Assembly: GCA_038123275.1 (NCBI GenBank)
Contig: JAYORG010000005.1
Span: forward strand, 1-64,000
Reading direction: 5' to 3'
From: CAJQHT01 sp038123275
GTDB lineage: Bacteria > Pseudomonadota > Alphaproteobacteria > Rickettsiales > UBA1997
Length of the DNA: 64,000 bases
The notes below the pieces were generated by a model. That model saw nothing but the letters and a program-made list of their open reading frames with translations, was not told where the DNA came from and ran no database searches. Both the position numbers and the translations under genes were made by a program. Positions within the stretch are counted from its first letter, which is position 1. Each line of letters opens with the position of its first letter. Of the stretch, positions 18,779 to 27,972 are shown one piece after another.

Positions 18779-19975
18779 TTGCAAAATAAAATAATAACCG
18801 TGTCAAAAGAGCAAAAAAAAAGTACTTTTAGACCAAATTCAAATGATAAACAAGAAAACTCGCCTAATTTAGCAATAACACCCAAAAGAAACTATTCTAA
18901 AGAAAACAAAACATCTAGCGCAGACTTTTCTTTAAGCAATATCTCAAATAGATCTTATGAATCCCAAAGCGACGAAGAATCATCAAGTAGCTACACATCT
19001 AGCGAAGATAGCTACAACATTCAAGAAGATTTCTTTCAATCTTGTAAAGACAATGACTTAGAAAAAGTACGTTACTATTGCGAACAAGGATTTGATATTA
19101 ATGCCAAAAATCAGGAAGGTTTAGCAGCTTTACATATTATTGTAATGCAAGATACAACCATTCAAGAAAAAAGAAAAATATTAAAATTATTAAGAGGCTT
19201 TAAGGTTGATGTTAATATTAGAGATAATTCTCAAAAAACACCTCTTCATTTAGCAGTAGAAAAAGATGATATGAGATTAGTAACATTCTTGGTAGATCAT
19301 CTTAATGCCAACATTGATGCTGTAAATAAATTTAACAATAGCCCTCTTCAAAGAGCAACTCATTTCAAAAATAAACGCAGCGAAGACATAATAAAATTTT
19401 TATTAAAAAAAGGAGGTCGCATTACAGACGATGATTCTAATACTCAAACATTAGAAACAATTCCAGAAGAAGTTTTTTTAGGAGTTCTAGAAACAAAGGA
19501 AGCTAAAGAGCAAGATACAAAAATTGCTTTAAATAGAAATAAACGACAAATAAATACCCTAAACTATCAAGAAATAACCCAAAATATCACAACAATCCTA
19601 AATCAAAATAAAACAGGAAATAATAAATTTTCATGTGAAATAAATAATGATATTTCAAAAACAATAATGACAATAAACACTCCAAAACTCATGGAAAGAC
19701 ACACAATCACAACAAACTTAAAAAACTTAATAAATCAAAAACGTCAAGACGGTGACAATGTTAATTTTGAAGTACAAAGTAGCAATTTTGGACTTAATAA
19801 AAACAAAGGAGGATCAATTAAAATTGACATCACCAATGCTAATAGCACAGACTTAGATCTATTAAAAATCTTTATTTCTACAGCACAAAATCAACCTTCA
19901 CCATCTATATTCTCTTGCTCGTCTTCTCAAAAACTTATGAGTAAAAATAATAATTCAGTACAAAAATTTCATTAG
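18779..19975 (+). CDS. Ankyrin-repeat protein, candidate secreted effector
   Basis: 398 residues counted from a TTG at 18779; a GTG at 18800 (MSKEQKKS...) is an equally good or better start, as several genes here begin with MSK or MSN. Residues 1-80 are low-complexity and Ser/Asn/Lys-rich. Residues about 83-215 contain about four ankyrin repeats, with the clearest at NSQKTPLHLAVEKDDMRLVT and NNSPLQRATHFKN. The last ~170 residues match nothing I know and are rich in Asn, Thr and Lys. There is no signal peptide. Ankyrin proteins of host-associated alphaproteobacteria are often type IV secretion effectors, so that role is plausible but unproven. Confidence 0.8.
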   Translation: MQNKIITVSKEQKKSTFRPNSNDKQENSPNLAITPKRNYSKENKTSSADFSLSNISNRSYESQSDEESSSSYTSSEDSYNIQEDFFQSCKDNDLEKVRYYCEQGFDINAKNQEGLAALHIIVMQDTTIQEKRKILKLLRGFKVDVNIRDNSQKTPLHLAVEKDDMRLVTFLVDHLNANIDAVNKFNNSPLQRATHFKNKRSEDIIKFLLKKGGRITDDDSNTQTLETIPEEVFLGVLETKEAKEQDTKIALNRNKRQINTLNYQEITQNITTILNQNKTGNNKFSCEINNDISKTIMTINTPKLMERHTITTNLKNLINQKRQDGDNVNFEVQSSNFGLNKNKGGSIKIDITNANSTDLDLLKIFISTAQNQPSPSIFSCSSSQKLMSKNNNSVQKFH

Positions 19976-19993
19976 ACAAAAACATTTTCACAA

Positions 19994-21475
19994 CTAGAAT
20001 AAAGCTCCATTCCTAATAGTTCTAACCTCATCAGCCATAGCCTTAATTACATCATCATCATGAGAAATCAAAATATAGGATATTTTGTGAGTTTTTTGCA
20101 AATTTGAGAGCAATTTTAAAATTTCATTTTGAGTAATTAAATCAAGTGCTGAGGTTGGCTCATCTAAAATTAATAATTTTGGTTTTAAAACTAACGACCT
20201 AGCAATAGCAATTCTTTGTCTTTGGCCACCACTAAATTGGTGTGGATATTTTTCTTTTGCTGATCTTGAAATTCCTACTTCATCTAAGATATGATCAATT
20301 TTTTCTTCTAAGTCACCTGAAAATTTATTAATTCTTAATCCTTCTATGATAATATCTCTTATTTTCATTCTAGGATTTAGACTAGAATAAGGATCTTGAA
20401 AAATAATTTGAATATCTTTCCTTAATTTATCCTTATCCTTTTGACTTAAATTTCTAAGATTCTTTGAATCAAAAATTATTTCCCCTTCACTTTTAATTAA
20501 ATTAGCAACCGCCAAAGCCAATGTTGATTTCCCAGATCCAGAATCACCAACAATACCAAGAGTTGTAGCTTTATTTAATACAAAATTAATATTGTCATTA
20601 GCATAAAAAACCTTATTATTAATACCAAAAAAATTCCTCTTAATAGAAAATTTTACAAATAATTTTTTTACCTCTAATAGCTTGTCATTATTGTTAAAAC
20701 TATGTTTTAAATTGCTTGATACACAAGAAATTAATAATTTGGTGTAATCCTCCTTAGGGCTTTTAAAAATAGTTGCAGCTTTGTTACTCTCAATAATTTT
20801 ACCATCTTTCATTACCAAAATCTCATCTGCTAATTTTTTAACCACTTTTAAATTATGAGTAATAAATAAAATGGTTAATCCTAATTTTTTCCTTAAATCT
20901 AAAAGCAATTTTAAAATTTCTTCCTGATTTTTAATATCAAGTGCTGTTGTTGGCTCATCAGCAATTAAAATTTTTACATCATTAGCAATAGCCATAGCAA
21001 TCATTACTCTTTGCCTTTGGCCTCCAGATAGTTGATGCGGATAAGAGTTAAGCCTATCTTTAAAATCTTTTAATCCAACTAAATCCAATAGTTCTAAAAC
21101 TCTTTTATTTAGATCTCTTTTAGATATTTTGTTATTATGAACCTCAATAGATTCTAAAATTTGTTTTTTAATTGTATGTAGCGGGTTAAGAGATGTCATC
21201 GGGTCTTGAAATATCATGGAAATTAAATTGCCACGAATATCACATAAATTACTTTCACTTATTTTAAGCAAATCTTGATTATTAAAAAGAACCTCCCCTG
21301 ATATTTTAGCATTAGAATTAAGCAACCTTAAAATAGCTAAAGTAGATATTGATTTTCCAGACCCTGACTTGCCAACAATAGCTGTAACACTACCTTCTTT
21401 TAAATCAAATGACAGATCATTTACAACCTTTTTATCAAATGCAACACAAAGATTTTTTACCGAAAGTATGCTCAT
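19994..21475 (-). CDS. ABC transporter with two fused ATPase domains (YejF-like)
   Basis: 493 residues with two complete nucleotide-binding domains. Domain 1 has Walker A GKSGSGKS near residue 35, signature LSGGQRQR and Walker B ILIADEPT. Domain 2 has GDSGSGKS near 310, FSGGQRQR and LLILDEPT. This fused arrangement is typical of peptide importers such as YejF and DppDF-like proteins. The cognate permease and binding-protein genes are not adjacent: the next gene upstream is the aldolase, beyond 350 nt of repeats. It converges on the ankyrin gene. Confidence 0.9.
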   Translation of the reverse strand: MSILSVKNLCVAFDKKVVNDLSFDLKEGSVTAIVGKSGSGKSISTLAILRLLNSNAKISGEVLFNNQDLLKISESNLCDIRGNLISMIFQDPMTSLNPLHTIKKQILESIEVHNNKISKRDLNKRVLELLDLVGLKDFKDRLNSYPHQLSGGQRQRVMIAMAIANDVKILIADEPTTALDIKNQEEILKLLLDLRKKLGLTILFITHNLKVVKKLADEILVMKDGKIIESNKAATIFKSPKEDYTKLLISCVSSNLKHSFNNNDKLLEVKKLFVKFSIKRNFFGINNKVFYANDNINFVLNKATTLGIVGDSGSGKSTLALAVANLIKSEGEIIFDSKNLRNLSQKDKDKLRKDIQIIFQDPYSSLNPRMKIRDIIIEGLRINKFSGDLEEKIDHILDEVGISRSAKEKYPHQFSGGQRQRIAIARSLVLKPKLLILDEPTSALDLITQNEILKLLSNLQKTHKISYILISHDDDVIKAMADEVRTIRNGALF

Positions 21476-21506
21476 TTTGTTAAATTTATTGTCATACTAA
21501 TAATGA

Positions 21507-21684
21507 TGTCATCCTGAACTTAGAATAAGTTAGGGCCTTTAAGCCCTTACTTATTCTTACGCGAAGGATCTCGCCCAACATAACGTTAGATAAAATTAAC
21601 TCCTCCATCCTTGACTTGAGATCCTTCGTCAAGTTACTCTAAATTAGCCAAGCTAACTAAGAGTAACTACCCTTCAGGATGACA
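21507..21684. repeat. Dispersed palindromic repeat, copy 2
   Basis: Starts TGTCATCCTGAACTTAGAA and ends TTCAGGATGACA, so the ends are inverted copies of each other. Internal hairpins include AGGGC/GCCCT and AGTTACTCT/AGAGTAACT. It fills most of the ABC transporter-aldolase spacer. Confidence 0.88.
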
Positions 21685-21703
21685 GTTATTACACTATAGC
21701 ACT

Positions 21704-21817
21704 TGTCATGCTGAACTTAGAAAATGTTAGGATTACTTTAGTAATCCTTACAGTTTCTTATGTGAAGTACCTTACGCCACAAAACGTTAGTTAAATTTAC
21801 TACCCTTCAGGATGACA
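21704..21817. repeat. Dispersed palindromic repeat, copy 3 (shorter)
   Basis: Starts TGTCATGCTGAACTTAGAA and ends TTCAGGATGACA, with the hairpin AGGATTAC/GTAATCCT inside. It directly follows copy 2, so the 350-nt gap 21476-21825 consists almost entirely of these two repeats. Confidence 0.85.
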
Positions 21818-21825
21818 TTAAAGTA

Positions 21826-22755
21826 TTAAAATTTACCCTGATAAATTTTAATTATCTTATCTAACATAGCCAAAGCTTCTTTCTTTGGTCTTTGGAAAGT
21901 ATTTCTACCAATAATAGAGCCATTAGCACCACCCTTGTAAATTTCTCTAATTTCATTGTAAAGCTCATCTTCTCCTTTAGCGCCTCCACCAGAAAACACC
22001 ACTATTCTCTTGCCTTTAAAGCAGCATTCCATCACATGCTCAACTCTTTTAGACAAAGAAGCTGCAGAAATTTTCTGCTTATCATAAACCTTAATAGCCT
22101 CCAAATTTTCTAAAGCTGCTGATGGTGGTTTTACTTTAATAATATGAGCTCCAGCCAAAGCTGCCATATGAGCACCATAAGCACAAATATCAAAAGCAGT
22201 TTCTCCTGTTTTTGATAAATCCCCTCCTCTTGGATAAGACCAAACTACAGATGCTAACCCATAAGATTTAGCTTCTTGCGTCATTTCTGTAACCTCTTCA
22301 ATCATTTCAAAAGCAGCATCACTACCAGGATAAATAGTAAAGCCGATAGCACTACAACCAAGTCTAACTGCATCTTTAACTGATGCAGTAGTAGCTTGAT
22401 GAGGAGCTGTTCCAGGGCTATGAAGAGAATTAGAACTATTAACTTTTAAAATTGTTGGGATAGCTCCAGCAAAACTATCAGCACCAGATTCAAGCATGCC
22501 AAGTGGAGCAGCATAAGCATTTAGACCAGCATCAATAGCCAGCTGAAAATGATAATGCGGGTCATAAGCATCCGGATTCATGGCAAAACTTCTAGCCGGA
22601 CCATGTTCAAAGCCTTGATCAACTGGTAAAATAATCATTTTTCCAGTTCCGCCAAGCTTTCCTGACATTAAAATCCTAGCTAAATTAGCCTTAGTTCCTG
22701 GGTTATCACTTTCATAGTGAGACAGAATTTTTTTAACTTTTGTAGTAATTTTCAT
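21826..22755 (-). CDS. fbaB: Class I fructose-bisphosphate aldolase (FbaB/DhnA type)
   Basis: 309 residues. Splits fructose 1,6-bisphosphate into triose phosphates through a Schiff base. MIILPVDQGFEHGPARSFAM (35-54) and the FTIYPGSD and GAHIIKVKPP blocks (the last with the presumed Schiff-base lysine) fit the archaeal-type class I enzymes. VVFSGGGAKGEDEL and GANGSIIGRNTFQRP form the phosphate-binding end. Divergent from rsmG across 71 nt, which must hold both promoters. A stack of palindromic repeats lies downstream. Confidence 0.94.
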   Translation of the reverse strand: MKITTKVKKILSHYESDNPGTKANLARILMSGKLGGTGKMIILPVDQGFEHGPARSFAMNPDAYDPHYHFQLAIDAGLNAYAAPLGMLESGADSFAGAIPTILKVNSSNSLHSPGTAPHQATTASVKDAVRLGCSAIGFTIYPGSDAAFEMIEEVTEMTQEAKSYGLASVVWSYPRGGDLSKTGETAFDICAYGAHMAALAGAHIIKVKPPSAALENLEAIKVYDKQKISAASLSKRVEHVMECCFKGKRIVVFSGGGAKGEDELYNEIREIYKGGANGSIIGRNTFQRPKKEALAMLDKIIKIYQGKF

Positions 22756-22826
22756 TGTTAATTAGTTTTGAAGTTATTTATTGTAGATTTAATTAATAGC
22801 TCACAAACTTATTTACTTGAAGAAAA

Positions 22827-23435
22827 ATGGCAATAGAAAAAGGGGGAATTTTTAAAAAAATAAAAAAATTTGATTCATTAAATGATGATACTATTCAAAA
22901 ATTAGAAAAATTTGTTGATTTACTATTAATTCACAATCAAAAATACAACCTAATTGGCAAATCAACCATAGACGACATTTGGAATAGACATATACTTGAC
23001 AGCGCTCAATTAATTAAATTTATTACAAATAAAAATCTAATAATTGGCGATTTTGGTAGTGGAGCTGGCTTACCAGCAATTATTCTATCCATAATGGGTG
23101 TAAAAGAAGTTCATCTAATTGAAAAATCTTTTCGCAAATGTGAGTTTTTAGAAATTGCCAAAGAAATATCTGACAATAAAATTGTAATTCATCAAAAAAT
23201 GGCAGAAAAACTAGACCCTATTAAGTTTGATATTATAACATCTCGTGCCTTTGCTCCTTTAGATAAACTCTTAAAAACTACCCAACCTTTTGCCAAGAAA
23301 AATACCACATACATTTTTCCCAAAGGCAAAAACCTAACAAATGAATTGAAATTAATAAAAAACAAATTAGATTACAAAATATACCCAAGCCTAACTTCAC
23401 TTGAAGGTAATATTTTAATTATTAACAGAACCTAA
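22827..23435 (+). CDS. rsmG: 16S rRNA (guanine-N7) methyltransferase
   Basis: Methylates N7 of G527 in 16S rRNA using S-adenosylmethionine. 202 residues, as in the GidB/RsmG family. NQKYNLIGKST (from 38), the DIWNRHILDSAQL block and the SAM-binding loop DFGSGAGLPAIILSI are diagnostic. ITSRAFAPLDKLL is motif IV. In many alphaproteobacteria the gene neighbours gidA/parAB; here it instead precedes ald by 14 nt. The ATG at 22827 follows an A/G-rich stretch that could be a weak ribosome binding site. Confidence 0.95.
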   Translation: MAIEKGGIFKKIKKFDSLNDDTIQKLEKFVDLLLIHNQKYNLIGKSTIDDIWNRHILDSAQLIKFITNKNLIIGDFGSGAGLPAIILSIMGVKEVHLIEKSFRKCEFLEIAKEISDNKIVIHQKMAEKLDPIKFDIITSRAFAPLDKLLKTTQPFAKKNTTYIFPKGKNLTNELKLIKNKLDYKIYPSLTSLEGNILIINRT

Positions 23436-23449
23436 TATTAAATAAAATC

Positions 23450-24547
23450 ATGTTAATAGGAATTCCCAAAGAAATTAAAAATCATGAATATCGCGTTGGT
23501 GCTACTCCTGCTGGTGTAAAAGAGCTAGTTAATGCAGGACATAAAGTATTAATACAAAATAATGCTGGACTAGAAATTGATTTTAACAATGAAAAATACA
23601 TAGAAGCTGGCGCTACAATAGCCAAAGATGCCAAAGAAGTTTATGATAAAGCACAAATGATTTTAAAAGTTAAAGAACCTCAAGAAAATGAATGTAAAAT
23701 GATAAAAGAAAATCAAATTATTTTCTCTTATTTACATTTAGCAGCAGAACCAAAACTAACCAAATTATTAATTGAACAAAAAGCTATTGCTATTGCTTTT
23801 GAAACTGTAACATCCAATGATAAATCACTACCTCTTCTTGCTCCAATGAGTGAAGTCGCAGGGAAATTATCCATTCAAGCTGGAGCCAAAACATTAGAAA
23901 AGGCAAGTGGTGGTAGAGGAGTTTTACTTGGTGGAGTACCAGGAGTTCAAAAAGCAAATGTAGTAATTATTGGTGGTGGAGTTGCCGGAACCAATTCTGC
24001 TAAAATTGCTATTGGCATGGGAGCTAATGTTACAATATTAGATAAATCTTTAAGTAGAATGCGTTACTTATCTGATATTTTTGGTAATAATATTAATATA
24101 CTTTATGCCTCATCTCATAATTTGGAAGAAAACGTTATTAATGCTGACTTAGTTGTTGGAGCAGTACTTATACCAGGTGCAGCTGCACCAAAGCTAGTTA
24201 CCAAAAATATGATAAAAAAAATGAACAAAGGAGCTGTCATGGTTGATATTTCAATTGATCAAGGAGGATGCTTTGAAACTTCAAAACCAACCAGCCATAG
24301 TGATCCAATTTACCAAGTTGAAGGTGTGGTTCATTACTGTGTAACTAATATGCCAAGTGCAGTTGCAAGAACTTCCACTCAAAGTTTAGAAAATGCCACT
24401 CTACCATTTACTCTAAACATTGCCAATAAAGGATTCAAGCAAGCCTTAGAAGAAGACCCTCACCTTAAAAATGGCCTTAATGTAATGAATGGAAAAATAA
24501 CCCACAAAGCAGTGTGTGATGCCTTAGGCTATAAATATTACAACTAG
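23450..24547 (+). CDS. ald: Alanine dehydrogenase
   Basis: Reversible NAD-dependent conversion of alanine to pyruvate and ammonia. 365 residues. MLIGIPKEIKNHEYRVGATP is the N-terminal signature with the substrate-binding Arg and Lys. The NAD-binding motif VVIIGGGVAGTNSAKIA lies near residue 170. AVARTSTQSLENATLPF is the C-terminal catalytic block. With ppdK it could link alanine to phosphoenolpyruvate. It runs 14 nt behind rsmG and converges on the coiled-coil gene. Confidence 0.97.
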   Translation: MLIGIPKEIKNHEYRVGATPAGVKELVNAGHKVLIQNNAGLEIDFNNEKYIEAGATIAKDAKEVYDKAQMILKVKEPQENECKMIKENQIIFSYLHLAAEPKLTKLLIEQKAIAIAFETVTSNDKSLPLLAPMSEVAGKLSIQAGAKTLEKASGGRGVLLGGVPGVQKANVVIIGGGVAGTNSAKIAIGMGANVTILDKSLSRMRYLSDIFGNNINILYASSHNLEENVINADLVVGAVLIPGAAAPKLVTKNMIKKMNKGAVMVDISIDQGGCFETSKPTSHSDPIYQVEGVVHYCVTNMPSAVARTSTQSLENATLPFTLNIANKGFKQALEEDPHLKNGLNVMNGKITHKAVCDALGYKYYN

Positions 24548-24557
24548 AACTTCAACT

Positions 24558-24602
24558 TGCAAAAATAACTAAAATCTATATCCAACTACTCATATTTTTG
24601 CA
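24558..24602. terminator. Possible bidirectional terminator
   Basis: TGCAAAAATA (24558-24567) and TATTTTTGCA (24593-24602) form a perfect 10-bp inverted repeat between the convergent ald and coiled-coil genes. The stem is A/T-rich and the loop is 25 nt, so this is a weak candidate. Confidence 0.3.
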
Positions 24603-24611
24603 TTATTTAGC

Positions 24612-27294
24612 TCATGGCGTTTCATATCCTGCTCCATCTGAAGATTGAGATACAGCAGAGTGGTAATGCGACCTTGTAAATGTAGGAGGCTTTGCAACAT
24701 TTTTTTCCTTCCTCAGTTTATGGTTGCGCCTTCTATTTTCAATAGCAGACTTAATAAGTTGTTTTTTCATTTGACCTACCAAATCTGCAATATCATTATT
24801 CTCTACCTCTGGTTCATCTGATTTAGATTCTACCACTTTCTTTTTCTTGCTTTCCTTTTTCTTGCTTTCCTTTCTCTTTGCGCCGTCTAAATCAAAACCT
24901 CCAGGATCTAACGGTGAGCCAGTTGAAAAATCATCATCTAANNNNNNNNNNNNNNNNNNNNNNNNNNNNNNNNNNNNNNNNNNNNNNNNNNNNNNNNNNN
25001 NNNNNNNNNNNNNNNNNNNNNNNNNNNNNNNNNNNNNNNNNGCCACTAAGTGAGTTCGATACTGCTGGTTTTCTCTTCTTTTTAGCCGTTTTTTCTCTTC
25101 TTAACTTTCTTGGTTTAGAAGATAAGCCTTCATCTAGATCAGGAAAAGTTGAACCAGTTGAAAAATCATCATCTAAGCCACTAAGTGAGTTCGATACTGC
25201 TGGTTTTCTCTTCTTTTTAGCCGTTTTTTCTTCTTTTGTTAAAGGCACAAAACTTGGGGCAGATAAAAAAACATCCTCCAAGACACTAGACGATAACTCC
25301 TCTATTTCTGGTTTTTTCTTCTTTCTTCTTTTTCCCTTTGTCACTTTAGCAACACTTCCATTGGGCGACAACTTTGGTAACCTATTTTTTTTCAACTCTT
25401 CAAGTTTTGCATTTAATTTTTTTAATTCTTCTGCATTTTCTTGACATATTTTTTCTAATCCTTCTACATCTTTTTTACGTTTTTCTTCATCTTCCTTACT
25501 TTTAACCAAACGAGCAAATTCAGCCTTCACCTCCTCTTTAGTTACTCCATTTTTTCCATGTTGCCCATCAAGTCCATGTCGTCCATGTCGTCCATTAAAT
25601 CCATACTCAGGGATAACTCCCATAAATCCACTGCCAGGTCGCCCATGCCAACTTCTCATATTTCTTCTCATGAGATCTTCTTCTCTCTCTTGCATTATTT
25701 GCCCTCTAAGACGCTGTTCTCTCTCTGCCTGTTCAGCTTTTATTTTTAATATTTGTTCTTGAAACTCAGACTTTTGTTTTAACAAAGCCTCCTGATTCCT
25801 CAATCTATCACATACTGCATTCTCTTCATGCTTAATTCTCTGCATCTCCAGTTCCTGCTGCATTTTCTGAAGCCTTAATCTTCCTAAATCAAGAGCCTTT
25901 TCTTCTGAATGTACATGAGACGATGAAGAGTTATCACCTCCTCTACTGTCACGCAATTTAGCCAGCCTCTCTTTCTCTAGTAATTCCTTCTTCTTCAATG
26001 CAATATCCTGTTCATCCTTCTGAAGTTCTAACTCTTTTAACCTAAGTTGTTCCTGACTTAGTCTTTGCTGTTTTTCTTGTTCTTTTATTGCTTTTTGTTG
26101 TTGTTGTTGCAAAATCCTTACTAACTCTCTTTCTCTTTTATGAGGGCGCAAATTATAATGTTCAGGAGTGCGATGATCTGGCGCAACACTTCTAATAGCC
26201 TTCGGCATTTTTTTAAAACCACCTATAAAAATTCTCTTACCATCATTTTGATATGGATCACCACTAACCATGTCAAGCATAGTAAAACCGTAACGAAATG
26301 ATGGATGTGAATCCCCTTCTCTATATACATTTGCTAAAGCAATTTGCATAACTTCATCAATCATAGCAAGATTTGTTGTTACAACTGAGACATTCTCCTG
26401 GAATAATTTTACAACATCTTTATGTTGAATATCTGGTATATCACTAACCTCATAAATATCACTTTCTGTCATGCATCGACGCACTATAAAAGATGCAATA
26501 AATGAATCTTGTAATTCTTTCTTCAGATCATTAACACTATTCCTTTTAACTGCCAAAGAAGAACGATGATTCGTAAAAATTTTCTCTCCTAACTCACGCT
26601 CCAACCTAATAAGTTCTATCTCATTTCGTTTAATAGCTTTCCTAGTACTACCTATCAAACTTCTTACACTATCTGAACTATTAGATGTGCCTTTACTAGC
26701 TTTAACCTGTTCTTTCTTCCGTTTTTTCAAATTCTGTATTTCTATTCTAACTTTATCTCTTCTTACTACAATATTCCGCCTCTCTTTCATCACAGCCTTC
26801 AAGTTACTTTCCACCTTATATTTTATCCCTACAAAAACCTCAGGTTCTACAACTCTTTTCATGATAGCTTCTGTCTTAAGAGCAGAACTAATCCTATCAG
26901 TCCTATCAATAAATAATTTAGTTTCTTTTTTCTTACTACTTCTTGGCGGAAAATGCAGCATCTTATTTTTAGAAGGTACACCACCACCACCTTTAAAACC
27001 AGCAAGCAAAAGAGCAGAATTAAACACATCAAAACTTAAAACTTCTATATAATTTTGATTTGGAGGAGCTACATTCATATTCCACCTAGTTCTTCTACTA
27101 TCCCTTGCACTAAATGGTGCCATAGTTCTGCCTGGAGCAGTTACAGACCTTACATCAACTATAGATGGAAGATTCTCCCTTAGAGATTTTTGATCATCAT
27201 TTGAATAAACTTCTTCTTGTAATCTTGGAGCGGTTCTAACTCTTCTCATACTTCTACTTTTGAGTCTTTTTCCTTTTCCACCTTTTCTACTCAT
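24612..27294 (-). CDS. Coiled-coil protein with collagen-like stretch and 45-residue tandem repeats (interrupted by assembly gap)
   Basis: I do not recognise a family. The N-terminal 751 residues are read from ATG 27294 to 25042, the last 109 from 24941 to 24612, with 100 N between. Residues 1-30 are highly basic. Heptad-like, Gln/Glu/Lys-rich coiled coils lie at about 385-450, 464-545 and 585-640. Residues 565-583 are six Gly-X-Y triplets (GFN GRH GRH GLD GQH GKN). Residues 707-751 are one full 45-residue repeat (LDDDFSTGS...EKTAKKKRKPAVSNSLSG) preceded by part of another and followed, after the gap, by a third start. The tail is Lys/Glu-rich. There is no signal peptide or membrane segment. 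It may be a structural protein or a secreted effector. Confidence 0.75.
24942..25041. other. Assembly gap (100 N)
   Basis: Exactly 100 N, a conventional placeholder. The flanks (ending ...ATCATCTAA and starting GCCACTAAG) abut seamlessly as in the intact repeat copy around 25176/25177. The missing length is therefore probably a multiple of 135 nt, and the apparent frame change across the N run is an artefact. Confidence 0.9.
25042..25224. repeat. 135-nt tandem repeat (coding)
   Basis: The block beginning GCCACTAAGTGAGTTCGATA at 25042 recurs at 25177, a period of 135 nt or 45 codons. The copies are close to identical at the nucleotide level, which suggests recent expansion or gene conversion and explains the failed assembly. 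Confidence 0.9.
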
Positions 27295-27367
27295 AACAAA
27301 CTAAACTAATTTAATAAATAATACATATTACAAAGGCAATTATACACCATATTAAAAACAAGATCAA

Positions 27368-27760
27368 CTAGGAATTCAACTTATCTAAAATTTCTTCTAT
27401 CTCATTATTTTTATATTCTATCTTTTCCTTGTCAAACCATACTGGATCTGGAAAAACTCTATCATTTTTATATCTAACTATAATGTGAATATGAAGCTGG
27501 CTAACAACATTACCAAAAGCAGCAATGTTAATTTTATCAGCTTTGAATATTTTTTTACTTATTAAAGATATTTGGTTAATTTCTTTGCTAAGTAATATTT
27601 GATCTGCTTCTTTTAACTCAAAAATTTCTGTTATATTCTCTCTTTTTGGAACTAATATTAACCAAGGATAAAAGGCATTATTAACTAATAATAGCTGACA
27701 CAAGGTTAAGTCTTTAACAAAAATAGTGTCTTTTTCAAGAGTTTTATCTAATTCAAACAT
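27368..27760 (-). CDS. HIT-family nucleotide hydrolase/transferase
   Basis: 130 residues. The histidine-triad motif appears as QLHIHIIVRYKND near residues 88-100, with Gln in place of the first His, as in a known subgroup of diadenosine-polyphosphate-hydrolase-like HIT proteins. NNAFYPWLILVPKRENI is the upstream substrate-pocket block. The natural substrate is not predictable from sequence. It lies alone between the coiled-coil gene and a palindromic repeat and is divergent from recN. Confidence 0.88.
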   Translation of the reverse strand: MFELDKTLEKDTIFVKDLTLCQLLLVNNAFYPWLILVPKRENITEIFELKEADQILLSKEINQISLISKKIFKADKINIAAFGNVVSQLHIHIIVRYKNDRVFPDPVWFDKEKIEYKNNEIEEILDKLNS

Positions 27761-27860
27761 TTATAATGTAAATTATTATTTAATTAGCTCATAAACGCAC
27801 AATAACTTTATAATTGCAATATTTTATATCATCAATAAAATAATTTATTAAATACATACG

Positions 27861-27946
27861 TGTCATGCTGAACTTAGAAAATGTTAGGATTACGCAGTAA
27901 TACTTACAGTTTCTTACGTGAAGCATCTCACCCCAAGAAACGTTAC
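27861..27946. repeat. Dispersed palindromic repeat, copy 4 (partial)
   Basis: Starts TGTCATGCTGAACTTAGAA and carries the first internal hairpin in imperfect form (AGGATTAC...GTAATACTT). The 3' end typical of other copies is missing. It lies between the divergent HIT and recN genes, just upstream of recN. Confidence 0.75.
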
Positions 27947-27972
27947 TAAATAATAAACATTAAACCAATAAA

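Noticed and set aside
25042..25224. Tandem repeat that could be read as a CRISPR-like or satellite array
   Set aside because: The period is 135 nt, divisible by three, with near-identical copies lying in frame inside one gene. It is a coding repeat.
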